Shown here one piece after another: positions 21,602 to 35,900 of a stretch of 64,000 nucleotides of DNA. The DNA comes from Psococerastis gibbosa (Eukaryota; Arthropoda; Insecta; Psocodea; Psocidae). The first letter of the stretch is position 1, and every line of letters starts with the position of its first letter. The DNA lies in contig OZ020485.1 in NCBI GenBank assembly GCA_963971405.1, forward strand, positions 35,793,921-35,857,920, in the 5' to 3' direction. The notes under the pieces were generated by a model. That model was given only the letters and a program-made list of their open reading frames with translations. It ran no database searches and had not been told where the DNA came from. Position numbers and translations under genes: made by a program.

Positions 21602-24600
21602 ATGTGGGGCTGCAAAGTTGGAGCGGTGTTATACAAAAATTTCCTCTTGCGAAAGGGTAATTGGATATCCACATTATTATTATTGCTGTTTTCTCCTTTG
21701 TTTGTTGCCTTGTTAAATTATAACTTGAAGCTGTCAGATCCTGTTCTATATAAGGATGTCGCCTTATTGCATTATAAGCAGAGCAGTGGTGCTTATCATG
21801 TTAATAAAATAGTGTACCAGCCAGAAACTGATGGGGTAAAATCTTTATTATCGGAAGCAGCAACTGCCCTGGGATACAAAATGTCTAGTAAGTATTATTA
21901 TTATTTATATTTTAAATATGCATTGCTACGAAAAACGCCCGAACATCGGTAGCATAGCGTCAGTGTTAAGTCCAGGGTTCCCATCTCTGAATCAGAGTAT
22001 CGTACTCAATTTCATACCCGTATGCTCTCAACCTAGGGGTCAGTTAGAGGACGCAAAAATACTCTTTCTCTGGTACATGAAAGAAAAAAATTGTGTGGTG
22101 GGAGGAGAGGAATCTTTGCATTTAATCAGAATTAAGAAAAGACACATCTAGCGGGGATGGCATCACAACGGATAAATAAATTACAATGTGCTGAATGAAA
22201 AACATGACCATAGCTTATTGGCATAGAAAAGAATAGAAAATTGATCATCAATCGTAATTTTGTGTGATAATCATTGCCAATATGTAACGTTTTATTATCG
22301 TGACATAATGACTGTTTTAGTATTTAGCAATATAGGCCGTATACTGTATGCAGCCGTAGCATTAGATAAAATAAATTTGTTCTCAATGTTATGTAGGATA
22401 CAATTTTAATAACCAAATCATTTGTACGTACCTGTATAGTAGGCCAACATCATTATTGTATCAAAAAATGAGCCATTTAAGAATATTTATTATATTTGTA
22501 ATGAACACTAGTTTTTCATGAATTTGTTTCACAGGTATATCAGCTGCCCCTATGAACACTAGCAAAGCTGATGTTATTTATGGATTTGACTTCAAGACTC
22601 TTGACTCCAGTCTGACGTATTCAGTATATCCTAGACTGCCTCGCTGGCCCCATTCTCTTCAAAACCTTCTCGATAACCCTTACTCTGATTACATAGAGGA
22701 TTTTCTTCAACACCAAATTGCTGTTGATTCGACATTTATTATTTCACAAGGAGGACTCCCAATTTCAAGCGTAAGAGCTATTAAAAATTCCTTTTGTATG
22801 CTTGTAACACGACCAGACGTTTTATCAGTCTATGATGCACTATTATTATCATGTGCGTGAGGCGTGACAGAATACGAAATTAAATGCTGAGAATAGTAAG
22901 CTGGGTGAATGAAAGCTAATTGTGAGTTTGCTTAATGCCGTGGCGTATTTTTTTACCAAATACTTATACTGTCCTGTCTAAACGCTTTCAGGTGAACTTA
23001 ACATCTGTAGGTGATGTAAGTATGGAGCGAACATGGTACGGGGTTATTTTGGTTTCATGTTTCTACTTCCTGTTCCAATCGCTGGCAAGTAATATCATTG
23101 GCGCAGTCGTTGCTGAAAAAGAGACAGGAGCAAAGGTAACGTCTCAATTTTCGACTGTTAATCGATTTTTGGAATCGCTACTATCTCATATAAACACTGA
23201 TGTATTTGCATTGGGGTGGTGTTAGTTTATTGTTGGGTGGTAAAATAATGAGGAAAATTAAAAACAAAATACTGTATGTGTGTCAAGATCTTTTCTGTCA
23301 ATCATTGGCATAATTTCGTCCTAGACGTCCTTCAGGCCCTTCTCTAGTAGTAAGGGAGCCCTAGCGGGGATTTGTGGATTTACTCGAGCGCGGCAGATTA
23401 AGATACACGAGGATACCTTGAACCTGTAATGTGCCTCCACCAAATGTGAGCCCCGTATGTAAGGCCGCCCGTCAAGAATAAAGGATCAGATTAGTAAAAA
23501 AAAAATTGATCTTCGGATATTCTCGAGCGCGTCAGATTAAGGGATGGTGCGTTAATTTTATGCTAAAAAGTGTATATTTCACTAATCTGACAATTTCGTA
23601 GTGACATAAAGAATGGAGGGGTCTACAAACTTGTAAAAAAACGTCATCTCGACATTCTCGAGCGTGACTAAATTTTTTTTTTTTTTGGAAGGAAATAATT
23701 CAGGGATAATGAAAAATATATAAGCTGACCATTTCCACAAGCCGAAGTAACAAAGTTTCTTCGAGAGAGTTTAATGCTAACAGCTGTGTGATGCCTATAA
23801 TATACTTAATAGTACATGTCTACCCACTTTGATTTATTTATTTTATGATTTCTGTTGCCATGACGCCGTGATATTATTATATAAAAATAAAAACCTCCTT
23901 ATAATATAAAGCTTTGTATCCAGTTTATTTTATAACATCCTTGCCTCCTTAGGTGGCGTTTCCACCGACCTCGTCTGTGATAGCTACCGTGATATTGAAG
24001 ATGTAGCAGACATTTTTAGACTGTCTTTAATGTCTTCTACCACGTCAATATCACGGTAGCTATCACAAACGAGGTCGTTGGAAACACCGCCTTACTGTTG
24101 CCATGATGCCATTTTATTATTTACAACGTTTTGACTTATTTTGCTAAGGCGCTGATTCCACCAACGTCAATAGTGATAATAAATGTTTTTTTACGTGGTA
24201 GCAGACATTTTTAGAGTCTAAAAATATCTGCTACCACGTCAAAAAACATTTAATATCACTATTGACGTTGGTGGAATCAGCGCCTAATTTAATACTGGTA
24301 TTTAAAGTTATGTGAATTAAAGTTTATAAAAACTTACTATTTAATATTATTAATATTACTATAATATAATATTATATTTAATATTACCTGTCTTTTTCAA
24401 TTGATTAAGTTCAGGGGGTTTAAAAAAGCTATTTTTTTATTGTACAAAAATTGTCAGATTAAGTAAATCCCTCCAGATAATCGTCAGATTATGAACCAAC
24501 ACGTCCAGGACATAAAGACGAACCATATATGTCTTAATCTGACGCGCCCGAGTATTTCAACATGGTATTTTTTTTTTTTTTTTTGCAAATTCAAAGAACC

Positions 24601-27600
24601 GGTCCGAGTTTACTCGAACATGCGTTCCAATTTATAAAGTAGTAGATGGACATAATGGTTCATTTCATTGTAAATAATTTCCCTATATGGTATATGGTAT
24701 ATGGGGGGAGAAGGGAGGGGGAAGGGGGTCCACCTGAATGTATTAAAAACCCTTTGAAACTCAATTGCATATTCTGGAACGAACAAACCAATATTGTAAC
24801 AGCAGTAACAATGACAGGGCAGACAATGTATTTTCCATAATTTCTTCAAAAAAGAATTTTTTGCCCAGAACCAAATATTTTTTTGGGAAATCAACCTGTT
24901 TGGTTTTGTTACTCTATTAAACACCTAAAACATATCTGAAGGTAGAAATCAGTGATAGAAAGGTTCCACAGAAAAGTTATTTTTTAGTCATTTTTCATTA
25001 AAATTTAGTTATTTTTTAATTTTTTACCCCCAGAAGCAAACTATCAAGGGGCAGGTGACCCACCGCATTTTGTTGACATTAATGACGACTCCAATATATG
25101 TGAATTTAAAAGAAATCGTTGGAGCCGTTTTTGATAAATAATTTTTTTAGACGTTTTTTTGGAGGTTTTTGAGAATAAAACCCCCCAAAATTGAGTTAGC
25201 CCCAAATAAAAAAAAATTGTCTCGAGGTATGATTTTTGTGAACCTACATGCCAAATTTCATCTAAATCGACCGAGTAGTTTGTCCGGAAATCGACGCAGA
25301 CAGACAGACATTTCGTAAAAAACACTTTTTTGGGTTCCTGGGACCTCAAAACGTGTAAATCAGTTGAAATCTCGGAATCGAAAATTTCGACCATCACAAA
25401 GCTTTCCTTATACTACGTATAAATTGGAAAGCAATAATTGCACTACCTTGCGTCACATCCTTATCGTCAGATTATTGAATGTGGGCGTTTTATAGGTTCA
25501 CTTAACATCCCCTAAAAAAATCTGACGCGCCCGATTAAATTTTTTTCCTTCATTTTTAACCCTTGCATACGATCACCCCCACCATGCCAACGGTCAGATT
25601 AACGTACGCACATTATTAAAAATACGTAAGGCGCCCATTCCATTGACCGGCTAGGGCTATTTCCAAAACGGTGACGTGGTAGCAGACACTCAAGACTTCG
25701 GTAGCGTCTCCACCGACCTCGCATTGCAGATTGCAAGTGACATTGACGGAAATGTTTGTTTTTCTTTTTATAGAAATCTATTAAAATGTTTGTAATTAAC
25801 ATATCCCATGAAGCCATTTTTTAATTTTAGTTTGTTTGTTTGTGATTTTATTGTATGATCATTGATCAATTTTAACTATGGCATAGAGGAAAATAAACAT
25901 TTCCGTCAATTCTGCAATGCGAGGTCGGTGGAAACACCACCTAAGTCTTGAGTGTCTGCTACCACGTCACCGTTTTGGAAATAGCCCTAGCCGGTCAATG
26001 GAATGGGCACCTAAGGAATGTATGCTACCAGTATCTGACGCGCTCGAGTATGTCCACGTAACAGTTTTTTTTTACATTTTTGAAAATCTATAGCCTCTTA
26101 CTCCACCACTGAAGAGGTATACATTATTAGGTAACATTTTTTTTCTTTTTAACACCTTAGCTTTGAAACCCAATAGGTCTCTATGACGTTCGAGTAAATC
26201 CCCATTTAGCATCGTGGGGTCCCCTACTATAGGTAATACCTGTGTTGCGTCATGACAAGTCTCCGATCGCATACTGTGTAGAGACTAGCACAATTACGTG
26301 CAAGCCACCGACTATGCCTCCGAAGGCTAAGTTCTAGGCTAAGTTCTAAAAAAGTAGATAACCGAGATTTCTGTAAACAATGATCAAAATCAAACTATAC
26401 CTCCCTATGCACAAGAGAAATGTGAATCTATTGCTCTTGCCGACTTAACCGTATTTAGATTATGGCAGGTAATTGCGGTATTTAAGGTATTTAAATACCA
26501 CACCATGGAAAGTTGTATATACAGTATAAATAATGTATAAAAGTAAGTGAGGAACGAAAAGAAACTGAAATAGTTAATTCATGATTTGATCAGGTGCAAT
26601 TATTGGAGAAATATGTTCATTTTTGTGAGATTCAACTACCTATTGAGATGGCGACCAATGTTCGACTTTCGGAAAATTTCTTTACAACTTTTCATTTCAT
26701 GACCCCCTGAGCCCAAAACCACCCTCCGTTCAAAATGTTATATATATCGATTTTAGGGAACACTCTAACTTCCGTAAATATTATTTGATTTTGATGAAAC
26801 TTGGCACAAAAATTGATCATACAAATGTCTTAATCGAGTTCGTTAACCAGCTAGATTCACTATTTAGTTACAAGATGGCGGCCAATTGAAACCTTATATA
26901 ATTTACATAATCTCAGTTAATATTGGTCGCAGAGGAATGAATTAAAATTTGACTGAAAGCCGGTATTATTATCTACGATAATGGTGACAAACACGTTTTA
27001 CGACAGATGAACGATTTCAAGATGTCGTCGAGTCAAAGTAAAAATAATTTAATAAGTAAAAGTTCATAGTCGTCATTGTTTGGAACACAAAAGTGTTTTG
27101 TGTGTTGATGTTGTGGTCGGGAAAATAATGAAGTATTTTGTTATTACATTAGGGTACAGCACATAGCGTAGGTAGCGTAGAGGGAAAGCAGGGTCTGCGG
27201 AATCTCCCTACACCTTGTCGGTCTGAGCCGAAAGGGATTTTTAATGCAAAATCTCGCCCTTGTTTTTGCTTTCTAGTTTCGGTTTTAACAAAAAATGATT
27301 ATTTTTAGGAGTTGATGGTAATGATGGGTGTGAAATGCTGGGAGTCATGGCTGGCCAAATTCCTGGAAGGGCTGATACTTCTTTCATTTTCACTTGTTCT
27401 GATGATAATATTTATCTACATACCCCTGAGTGAGGGTTCTGCAGTCATGCACTTGGTAGGGCCTATGTACTTCGTCACTGTCTGTTTCTTCGGATTTGTG
27501 GCAATGTGCTGGATGTTGTTTTGGCTGTCATGTTCTTTTGATAATCGTAAGTATTGTTTTTGCTTTAATCCTGCTGGGCGGGCTTTTGTTGCCAAGAGAA

Positions 27601-29915
27601 CTCAAAAGATAATTTTTTTACTTCCTCACATTTTCCCTTATTATAAATGTGGTTGTTAGGGGAAGATTAAATATAGTAGCTTGAGTTGAATATTATCCAT
27701 TAGTACACTAGTAAATAAATTTGCATAATTCAAGTTGTTTGTCATCATGATAATGGATGGTATCAGAAACCGGTCACATTCATCTAGGCTATTCTTTTTA
27801 TTGTGGATCATTACGATCAACTTTAAATCCCTAAGATGATTCACGAAAAGACCTAGGTTATTCGATGATCTTGTAATTAAATATGACAAGTGATTAAGGA
27901 CACTTCCAGCTGACCCAGCATGACCACCTTATTTATTTATTTAACATAGTTTAAAGTTGAAGTTGTGTAAATTACGTGTTAGCAGAAAGTTGCGAATCAA
28001 TTATTTTGGCGAGTTGGCGGAACGGGAAAATTGACGAAATAAAGGAGGGGTTTCTTTATATTCTTAGTTAGTTTGGTACTAATTAAGGGTCATAGTAATT
28101 TTCTGGGTAGTTAAGCTGCTTTTGACCATGCTAGGGCTTCAGCTCTCATGCTTAGTTCTTGCTATCGGGTAAATATGAAGATTATGGTCCTGTAATTCAC
28201 CTTAGCTCTTATTACAAGTCTAATCAATTACATTTTGTAAATTTTTTTAATAGGGACAATAATATCCCATGGGTAGTTCAATTTCTCTTGTACCGGCACT
28301 GCTGGACCATTTTTGGAATAAGTCGTGTTGTTGTTGTTACCTTGCCAACAGACGGAAACACAGGAGAAATTAAACTACCAATATAGTCCAGGCAACGAAA
28401 AGGTATAGAGGGAGTTGGGGGGAATACAATTTTTGACTTCGTAACTTTGTTTAGACTTAGTTAGGAGGTGAACATATCAAAAGTCCTCACTCGTAGCCCT
28501 TGAGCCGGGGGGGGGGGGGGCTTTGAAGGTACCGTTTTTTGGGGTTTCGCTTATATCTCGGAAACTATACGCCCCAGCGATATTTTTGAATTCTTCAACG
28601 ATGCAACCAAAAAATAATTGCAGGTTTAAAGCAACTTTTTGGGCAGATGTAGAAGGTCTATCTCAATTTAAATGATACCCATGTATTCGTCTTATTCTTC
28701 CTCTTTCAGGCCATGCTTGTAGCAAATTTAATCAGCAATCAGCGTTATTTTTGTATGGAACAGAAATATCGCTAGGGCGCGTAGTTTCCGATATATGAGC
28801 AAAAAACCAAAAAATGGTCCCTTCAAACCTTCAACCCCCCGCCTCCCCCCCCGGCTCAGAGGCTACGAGTGGGGACTTTTCATATGTTCACCTCCTAACT
28901 AGTCTAAACAAAGTTACGAAGTCAAAAATTGTGTTCCAACCAACCCCCTCTACACCTTTTTTAGCGTTCGTTGCCTGGGCTATCATTTCAAGTTTCAAGT
29001 TTACTTGAAAGCCGATGCGGCCGGGATATGATTACTTTCATTTTCAACATAGTGTGTGCATTTAATGCATTTTTATCATGTAATTAATTTTATTTTTTGT
29101 GCATTCCAGAAATCATGGCAGCGTTAATGTCCTCATTCTTGGCTTTTATTGCATATTTTTTGATCCTCTCCATCAAATATTTAAACCTGTCGAAGTTTCA
29201 GCATCTTCTTTTGTGTTTGCTGCCATACTACTCAGTTTTCAAAGCTATTGATATGTTAACAACTTTTGAAGCGTTTGGTATGTCATGGGAATTTTACTAT
29301 TTCCTTATGATTCTAATGTACTTTCTTACGACGATCACGATCTTTTATACGTTAAGATATTGCCTTGTGGTTTCCGCACATAGATTGTTTAATACTGTAG
29401 ATCTCAGGCGTTTGACGATTGGATGCTTTAGTTTGTTGCAATGGCCTTAAAAGCCCGATTGCTTTGAGAAATTATTTTCAAATTGCCAAGAGCCGATATC
29501 AGATCTTATCAGTTGTAGTACTCAGTGGAGTAATTATTCTATATAAACTAAGTGCACCGAAATTGATGGAGTCACTTAAAAGTAAAAAAAACTATTCCTA
29601 TGAAACATTTATTACTTATGAAAGATTTATGATATAAATGCTGTGTTAAAAAAAAAATGCTATTTTTTCAATTTGTCTGTTGCCAGTCGAAACCACACTT
29701 AGTTGCTCTTCATGAAAACCGGTCTGAACATTATTTTTTTAGGCAAAAACGTAAAATGGTTAGAAATCCTTTCTCCTAAAGATGGCGCTTCGTTGGCAAA
29801 CGTAATTACCATGATGATCGTTGATACAATAATTTTCGCTATCTTGACGTGGTACCAGGATAAAGTTACACCTGGAAAGTATGGCATACCCCAGCCTCTA
29901 GGCTTCTTTTTAAAC
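21602..29915 (+). CDS. ABCA first transmembrane domain and first extracellular loop (six exons)
   Basis: Exon 1 starts [20 protein letters not shown] followed by a hydrophobic segment, the usual N-terminal helix of ABCA proteins. Exons 22535-22770 and 22992-23135 cover a first loop of only about 150 residues, shorter than in most ABCAs, and re-enter the membrane. The third exon ends [10 protein letters not shown], the conserved EKE block before TMD helices. Exon 27309-27546 opens [14 protein letters not shown], the matching coupling segment. Exons 29110-29277 and 29743-29915 finish the domain with [20 protein letters not shown], the typical PGKYG stretch before NBD1. The ATG follows CTATAAA and an intron-like acceptor. 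Confidence 0.92.
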
Positions 29916-32900
29916 GTAAGTGCACCTACGAGTTGTTTCTTTATAGAGCAGTGGTACGGACGTGCGGATGGATGAGTTGTTGGTTCGAGTCCCACATATG
30001 CTAAATGTATTGGCCATTCTTCCGAGGGTATGCAAAGCAGGCTGTTCCGGGTATTCCTATTAGCATTTAAGAAAGGGCTTTATAGGCCTAAAAGCTGCAA
30101 ATGATGTTGGTTACGGTTATGTAAGTACACTAGTACAGAGTTGCTCCTTTGCACAGCAGTGGTACGGATATACGGACAGATAAGTTGCTGGCCTTTTTGG
30201 CCATTCTTCGAAGGGTATGCAAAGCTGGCGATCCCGGGCATTCCTAGTTGAGTTTAAGAGAGGGCTTTAATGGCCTAATAGATACAAATGGAGTTCGCTG
30301 TCGGCTAATCCGTAAATATTTATTCATTTGTAAATGGATTACAAGTTTGAACATAACTGAAATATAAAGCCAAAAAAGTCGTGAAATAGTCTCCATCTCG
30401 GTGCCCTCCTTGCCAATAGTCGCTCAACACCGAACTTTTCTAAATACTTCATTCTTGATCATGCCCCTTCGCGTTCTCTGACGGGCTGCTCTTATATTTT
30501 ACTGCCTCTATTGTTGTTCGTGAACGGTGTCCCAAATTAACAAACAAAAACTTAGTGTTTTATCCAAACTTGTTATTACAACACTGTAACTAGAATTAGC
30601 TAAACCCAAGCTATCGTTAAAACTATTACTAACACAAGTGGGTTTCGCAGACAGAGTAATTTTTTAATATTACTTGGGTTTTACTGGATGTAACACTAAG
30701 TTTTTGTTTGTTTATTAAAATGATGTACCACGAAGTCACATGTAATTTAAGTTTTGATGTCCCGAACTATACTACGTAATTGGCATTGAGGGCATTTTAA
30801 ATAACGTTTGCTTAGTTCTTTTCATCCCAGAAGACAGACCTTACTTAATAATAAAATTAGGTTCTCAACGGATTTGTTTTTAGAATATTATTATTGTTTT
30901 CGTTTGAAACATAGGGAAGTCTTGATTCTTTTCCGATACAGTGTTAAAGTTGCTTCCAGTGCTCGCCGAAGTAGAAATAAGATAGGCTACGACGTTGTTA
31001 TAGCATAGATTGTATCCTACCCTCCAGCGTGGGTTTGGAGTTTGTTTTAGAAAATAGTTTTGAACAACAGAAAATCTCGTTAAATATTGAAAGGCCTACT
31101 GTATTTTGAGAGGGTATAAGTGATAAATGAGAAATAACTTAAATTGTCTAGGTAGAAGGTCGAAATGTTTCAAAAATATTCTGTTGCAGAAATCTTATTG
31201 GACTCAAAATAAGGTGACTTCTGAAACGCAGCCCCTATCATTTGGAAACTCGTCAAAGCAAGACGGTATTAAGATCAGGAACTTACGAAAGGTGTTTAAA
31301 ATGGCTGGAGTTAAGACTGTTGCAGTAGACGATGTGTCTATGGATGTTCCAAAAGGTCAGATAACTGCTCTACTCGGACACAATGGCGCAGGAAAAAGTA
31401 CCACTATGTCAATTATTACAGGTATGTTATTTGTACTTCGATTGACGCGAGAATTCTCGGGAAGTAGTTTATTTAAGAGATGGCAAGATGGAAATAGGAC
31501 CATAGCCTGCCAATCGAAATAAGCAGACTGGCATCCCTATGTTTATATATAGGATGCAGTATTTCAGGGCTTTGTGATTTTTTTCGTGAAATCACAGGAT
31601 CGAAGTTACAAAATATTTGCGTCCCACTTTCGGATTTTGGCCACTTGGTAGCGCTTGGGTGTCTCCCGCACAAATTTAAAAATTGAAATGTAGTAGTCAA
31701 TATCAATTTAATGTGTCGTTTCATATTGATTAATCCATAATGACCCAAATTTAATGAAACAAACTAGTTTTTTGTATCATTCGCACACCTAGGCCTATCT
31801 ACAGTACAATGGTCAATGAGTATTAAAAAAAAAAATGCTCGTGGTATCCTACGCAGTATGTATTAATGTATGGAAGTTTCACATATAATACTTCAAATTA
31901 TGTTCCAACATGAGTTTAGAAAGAGTACTGTATTTACGTTATGGCAAGTATTCATTAGGGCCTTTTCGTACAGGTCACTGGGGGTTTAACATTTTAAACC
32001 AAAACCCTGTATGAGGAAAGTGGCAACAAACGTCTTTGCGTCGTGTTCATTAAGCAGTACCATGTATTGGACATTTTCACAACCCATATTTATTCAGACA
32101 GGTAGTTCCTCACTAACGCAATACGGTGATACCCACCATGTTCCCTTCCTTTTGACTCTGTAAGCCATGGGTGACAAGTGAAAACCCAAGGTGAGTTCCA
32201 TGAAAAAGGCTTTTAAAATACAGCATAATGCAATAACATTAATGTAATAACAAATATACAGTAATTTACAGTAAAGAGGATCGAAGGAACACAACTAATA
32301 TTTTTGACTTTCCTTCTGGAAGGAATTGTCTTGCATGGACTTAAAGTTTCCACTCGAATTTCCTTGCTTCAACATTTTCTCTGGCGGGACGAGACGCCTC
32401 CTCTGCTCCTGTTCCTCGAAATCTGTTGCCCTGAAAATGTCAATAATATTAGCCTACCGATACATACCAATTAAAATAAGACAACCTATTTTGTTTTAGT
32501 TAATGTATACTGCAGTGGGCCCATAGAGGGAAGTCACTGTCACAAATTATTACTTCGCAAGCCCCATGCATGAAAAGGCTTAAAAATGTTTCTCGTAGGC
32601 TGTACAGTAACTTTTTGTACTCAGGTGTGTTTGGGGGGTGTGTTAAGTGACTTAATTTGGCTACAAGACGGCAACAATGCAACACATACAACATTTTAAG
32701 AAGAATTAAAGCCATTGTGGGTTGAATATAAATTACTAACTTACCTTTTAGAAGTATTATTGTAGGCCTACTGTACTTAACATAATGTGTAGTATAGTGT
32801 GAAGTTTTCAATCAAACAACTGAACTTATTTTATTAGTAAAGTAGGTATTGCTGTAGAGATAGAAATAATAAATAATTTTTTTTTCATTTGTGTTTATCA

Positions 32901-35900
32901 AAAACCCACTCATTACTGCTGCGTTGTTTTTGTTTTGAATATGAATGTTGACTTCAAAACAGGCAGCCAATTGTAGGCCAAGTCTTATAGAACGTTCGAA
33001 TACACTCACAATTGTTTCTTTATAAATTAATTTGATTGGTTAAAACTGGGACGCAAATATTTTGTGACTCGGCTCATGTGATTTCCCTAGTTGGAATCAC
33101 AGACGGTCCTATACCGACTAGCATTCTATAGTAAATATTATTCTATGAATAGGACGGAAACGATGAGCTGTATTTTATCGAGTAGAATTCATAAAAAGAA
33201 GAAACCCCATTTATTTTAACAAATTTAAAGAATTGTTTCTCTACAAGGCTTTGCTTCTGAAGAGTACAATGTAGTTTCTATGCAGAGGTAGCGAAACAAA
33301 TAGTATAGTCTGTAAGTAGTTTTACATTATTATAGACCATTCCAGAATGACGTCACTTCCGGGTCACTCTAATTGGTTGAAACGCTAAAGGCGCCATTGG
33401 CGGCCATTATTCCATGTGTGCCCATAGGGTTTGGTTGACTTATCTTCCTTTTCGTGCTTTTCATTAAATTTTGAAACGAATATGGACATAAGTTCGTACG
33501 GAAGTGAATAAGAGGTAGACGTAAAGGCAGGATGCATAAAAAAATTGAGATTATCGGCTTTGATCCCATGAAATGGGACGGAAAACCGGGAGAAGGCCGC
33601 AAGTAACGGCCCTTGATATCTATACATACCTAATTCACGGTTGCAGCTGTTACACTTCGAAGGAATTTCAAGCCAGGAAAGGTTTATAGGTCTTTAAGCG
33701 GTTTTGCTTGGAATATGATGTGATACATACATAAAATAAATATGGACTTTTTTTGTTCTATTACTAAGCCAACCTAGCGGAGTACACTCAACTAGGAAAG
33801 CCCAGGGGCCAGGACTGCCTGCTTTACGTGCCTTTCGAAGCATGGCCATACTGTAGATATAGTAGCACACCGAACAGAGCATAACTGTATCCATAAGACC
33901 ATTATATACCGTATCCCGCTTATGAATAGAGTTATTCCTATGTTAAGATTTTCTATAAATCCCCCTTGGCTACGCCACTGAGGCAGTTGGAAGCTAGTTT
34001 TATGTATGAAATAACTGGTGAGATCCACAAGGCTTACATGAAGGCACGTGGATGATGTCTATTGGGCTTTCCATTATCCTTGCAGTCAAAAGGGATCAAG
34101 TCCAATTTTTTTTTAACTTTGAAGCAAAGGTCCTTTATGTTGACACCCCAATTATGCAGGTTAAAGCCGTAATAACCTACAAAAATGATCTTTACATTCA
34201 TTTTATAAAACTTTGCACGGAAACCCCATCAAAATCAATGGCAAAATTGCGGCTATTGACACACCAGGCAAAGTGGCAGCTTCTGCTGGGTCACGTGTTC
34301 TGGAATGGTCTATTAGGCAAATATTTATTTTTATAAAATTGAATATGAATTTAATTTTCCATCCATGAACTGCTGCAGCCCGATTATGGCGATTTGCGAT
34401 TAATATAATACCGGGGTTTATACAATGGGGTTCATTTGTGGCGTCATTTTGTAGATGGCAGCACCAGTTGCAATGATATCAAAGCGTTGATTTTTCCATA
34501 AGGCGCCCAATCCATTGACCGGCTGGGGCTATTTCCAAAAACAGTGATGTGGTAGCAGACATTCAAGACTTAGGTTGCGTTTCCACCGATCTCGCATTGC
34601 AGAATGCAAATGACATTGACGGAAATTAGAATTTTTCTTTTTATAGAAATCTATTAAAATGTTTGTACTTAACATATCCCATGACGCCATTTTTTAATTT
34701 TAGTTTGTTTGTTTGTGATTTTACTGTATGATCATTGATCAATTTTAACTAAGTTATGGCATAGAGGAAAATAAACATTTCCGTCAATTCTGCAATGCGA
34801 GGTCGGTGGAAACGCCACCTAAGCCTTGAATGTCTGCTACCACGTCACCGTTTTTGGAAATAGCCCTAGCCGGTCAATGGAATGGGCACCTAAGCCTCAA
34901 TACTATTTTAAAATGATTTTTAATTACGTATTATTTTAAAGTGATATTTTTCTATAAATCATGGAGAATATGTATATTAAATTATATGCAGTGAAATAAG
35001 GTCCAGGCATAGTAAAAATATTATAAAAAATATTAAAAGAATTAATTAGATGCTAAGAGTTTAGTTTTCGCATGCAAACGGCGGCCATTTTGAATAATAT
35101 GGATATCGGTTTGTCGTCAGCGAACCTAGTGACCAAAACTGTCCCTACAGAACCTCATTGGTTTAAACAAATGAGTGGAAAATGCGCGGGAAATTCAAAT
35201 TGATAATTTAATATTTTTTGAGAGATTTCAATTTCTTCTCCCTTAGATGTAGACACATAATTAAAATTCATATTGTATTTCAAAATTCTACCTGTACATG
35301 TTAATATTAAATATTATTCTTATTATAATATATTATTACATATTATATATTACTAGTATTTCCTTCATGTATCAAACTCTAGTATTCTAATAATTTATTA
35401 ATTTGAATTTCCCGCGCATATTTTATCACGTCACGTGGCATCTTACTGCTGTGGTATTAAAAAAAATCCCGGTATTATAATAATCCCAAATCGCCATGAT
35501 CAGGGTGCAGCAGGTCGATATAAAAAGCTTCCGTCGTAATGACGTAATGAGGAGTTTTCAGCAGCGCAGCGAGTTACAAGTTATCATTGGAATTCCATAA
35601 TGTTTGTCTAGATAAAAGGTGTTCCAAATCACCTGGACACCACACTTTTACAACAGTATATGCATTATGACAAATTTTGGAGTACGGACAATAATTTGAT
35701 GACAAAGTTTGGGTTCAAACAGTCTTTTGGCGCAATTAAATATTTTTGAGGGGAACGAAAAATATATATATTTGCTTGTTCCAAAAGATAATTTGACCCC
35801 TACTTATCATAAATTTTTTTACCTCATTTCAAAAATCATCATAATAACAACTCTCTGCATACTACAGAGTGTTTAATGTATTCATTTCGCGATTTAGTAC

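Larger units (their letters stand above)
23381..26050. repeat. Intronic region with repeated CTCGAGCGCGTCAGATTAAG motif
   Basis: CTCGAGCGCG(T/G)CAGATTA occurs near 23383 and 23521, partly near 23656, and in inverse form near 24530, 25521 and 26034. The shorter GTCAGATTA recurs at least four more times. First and last copies are in opposite orientation, so they could be element ends. Other repeats (two MITEs, family Q, a composite MITE) are inserted between them. Confidence 0.55.

Noticed and set aside
25044-25397. 117-codon minus-strand open frame
   Set aside because: It lies wholly in dispersed repeat family Q, whose other copies are not open in that frame.
29981-29991. Genuine tRNA gene
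   Set aside because: A B-box is present, but no cloverleaf with anticodon stem can be formed; a tRNA-derived SINE fits better.
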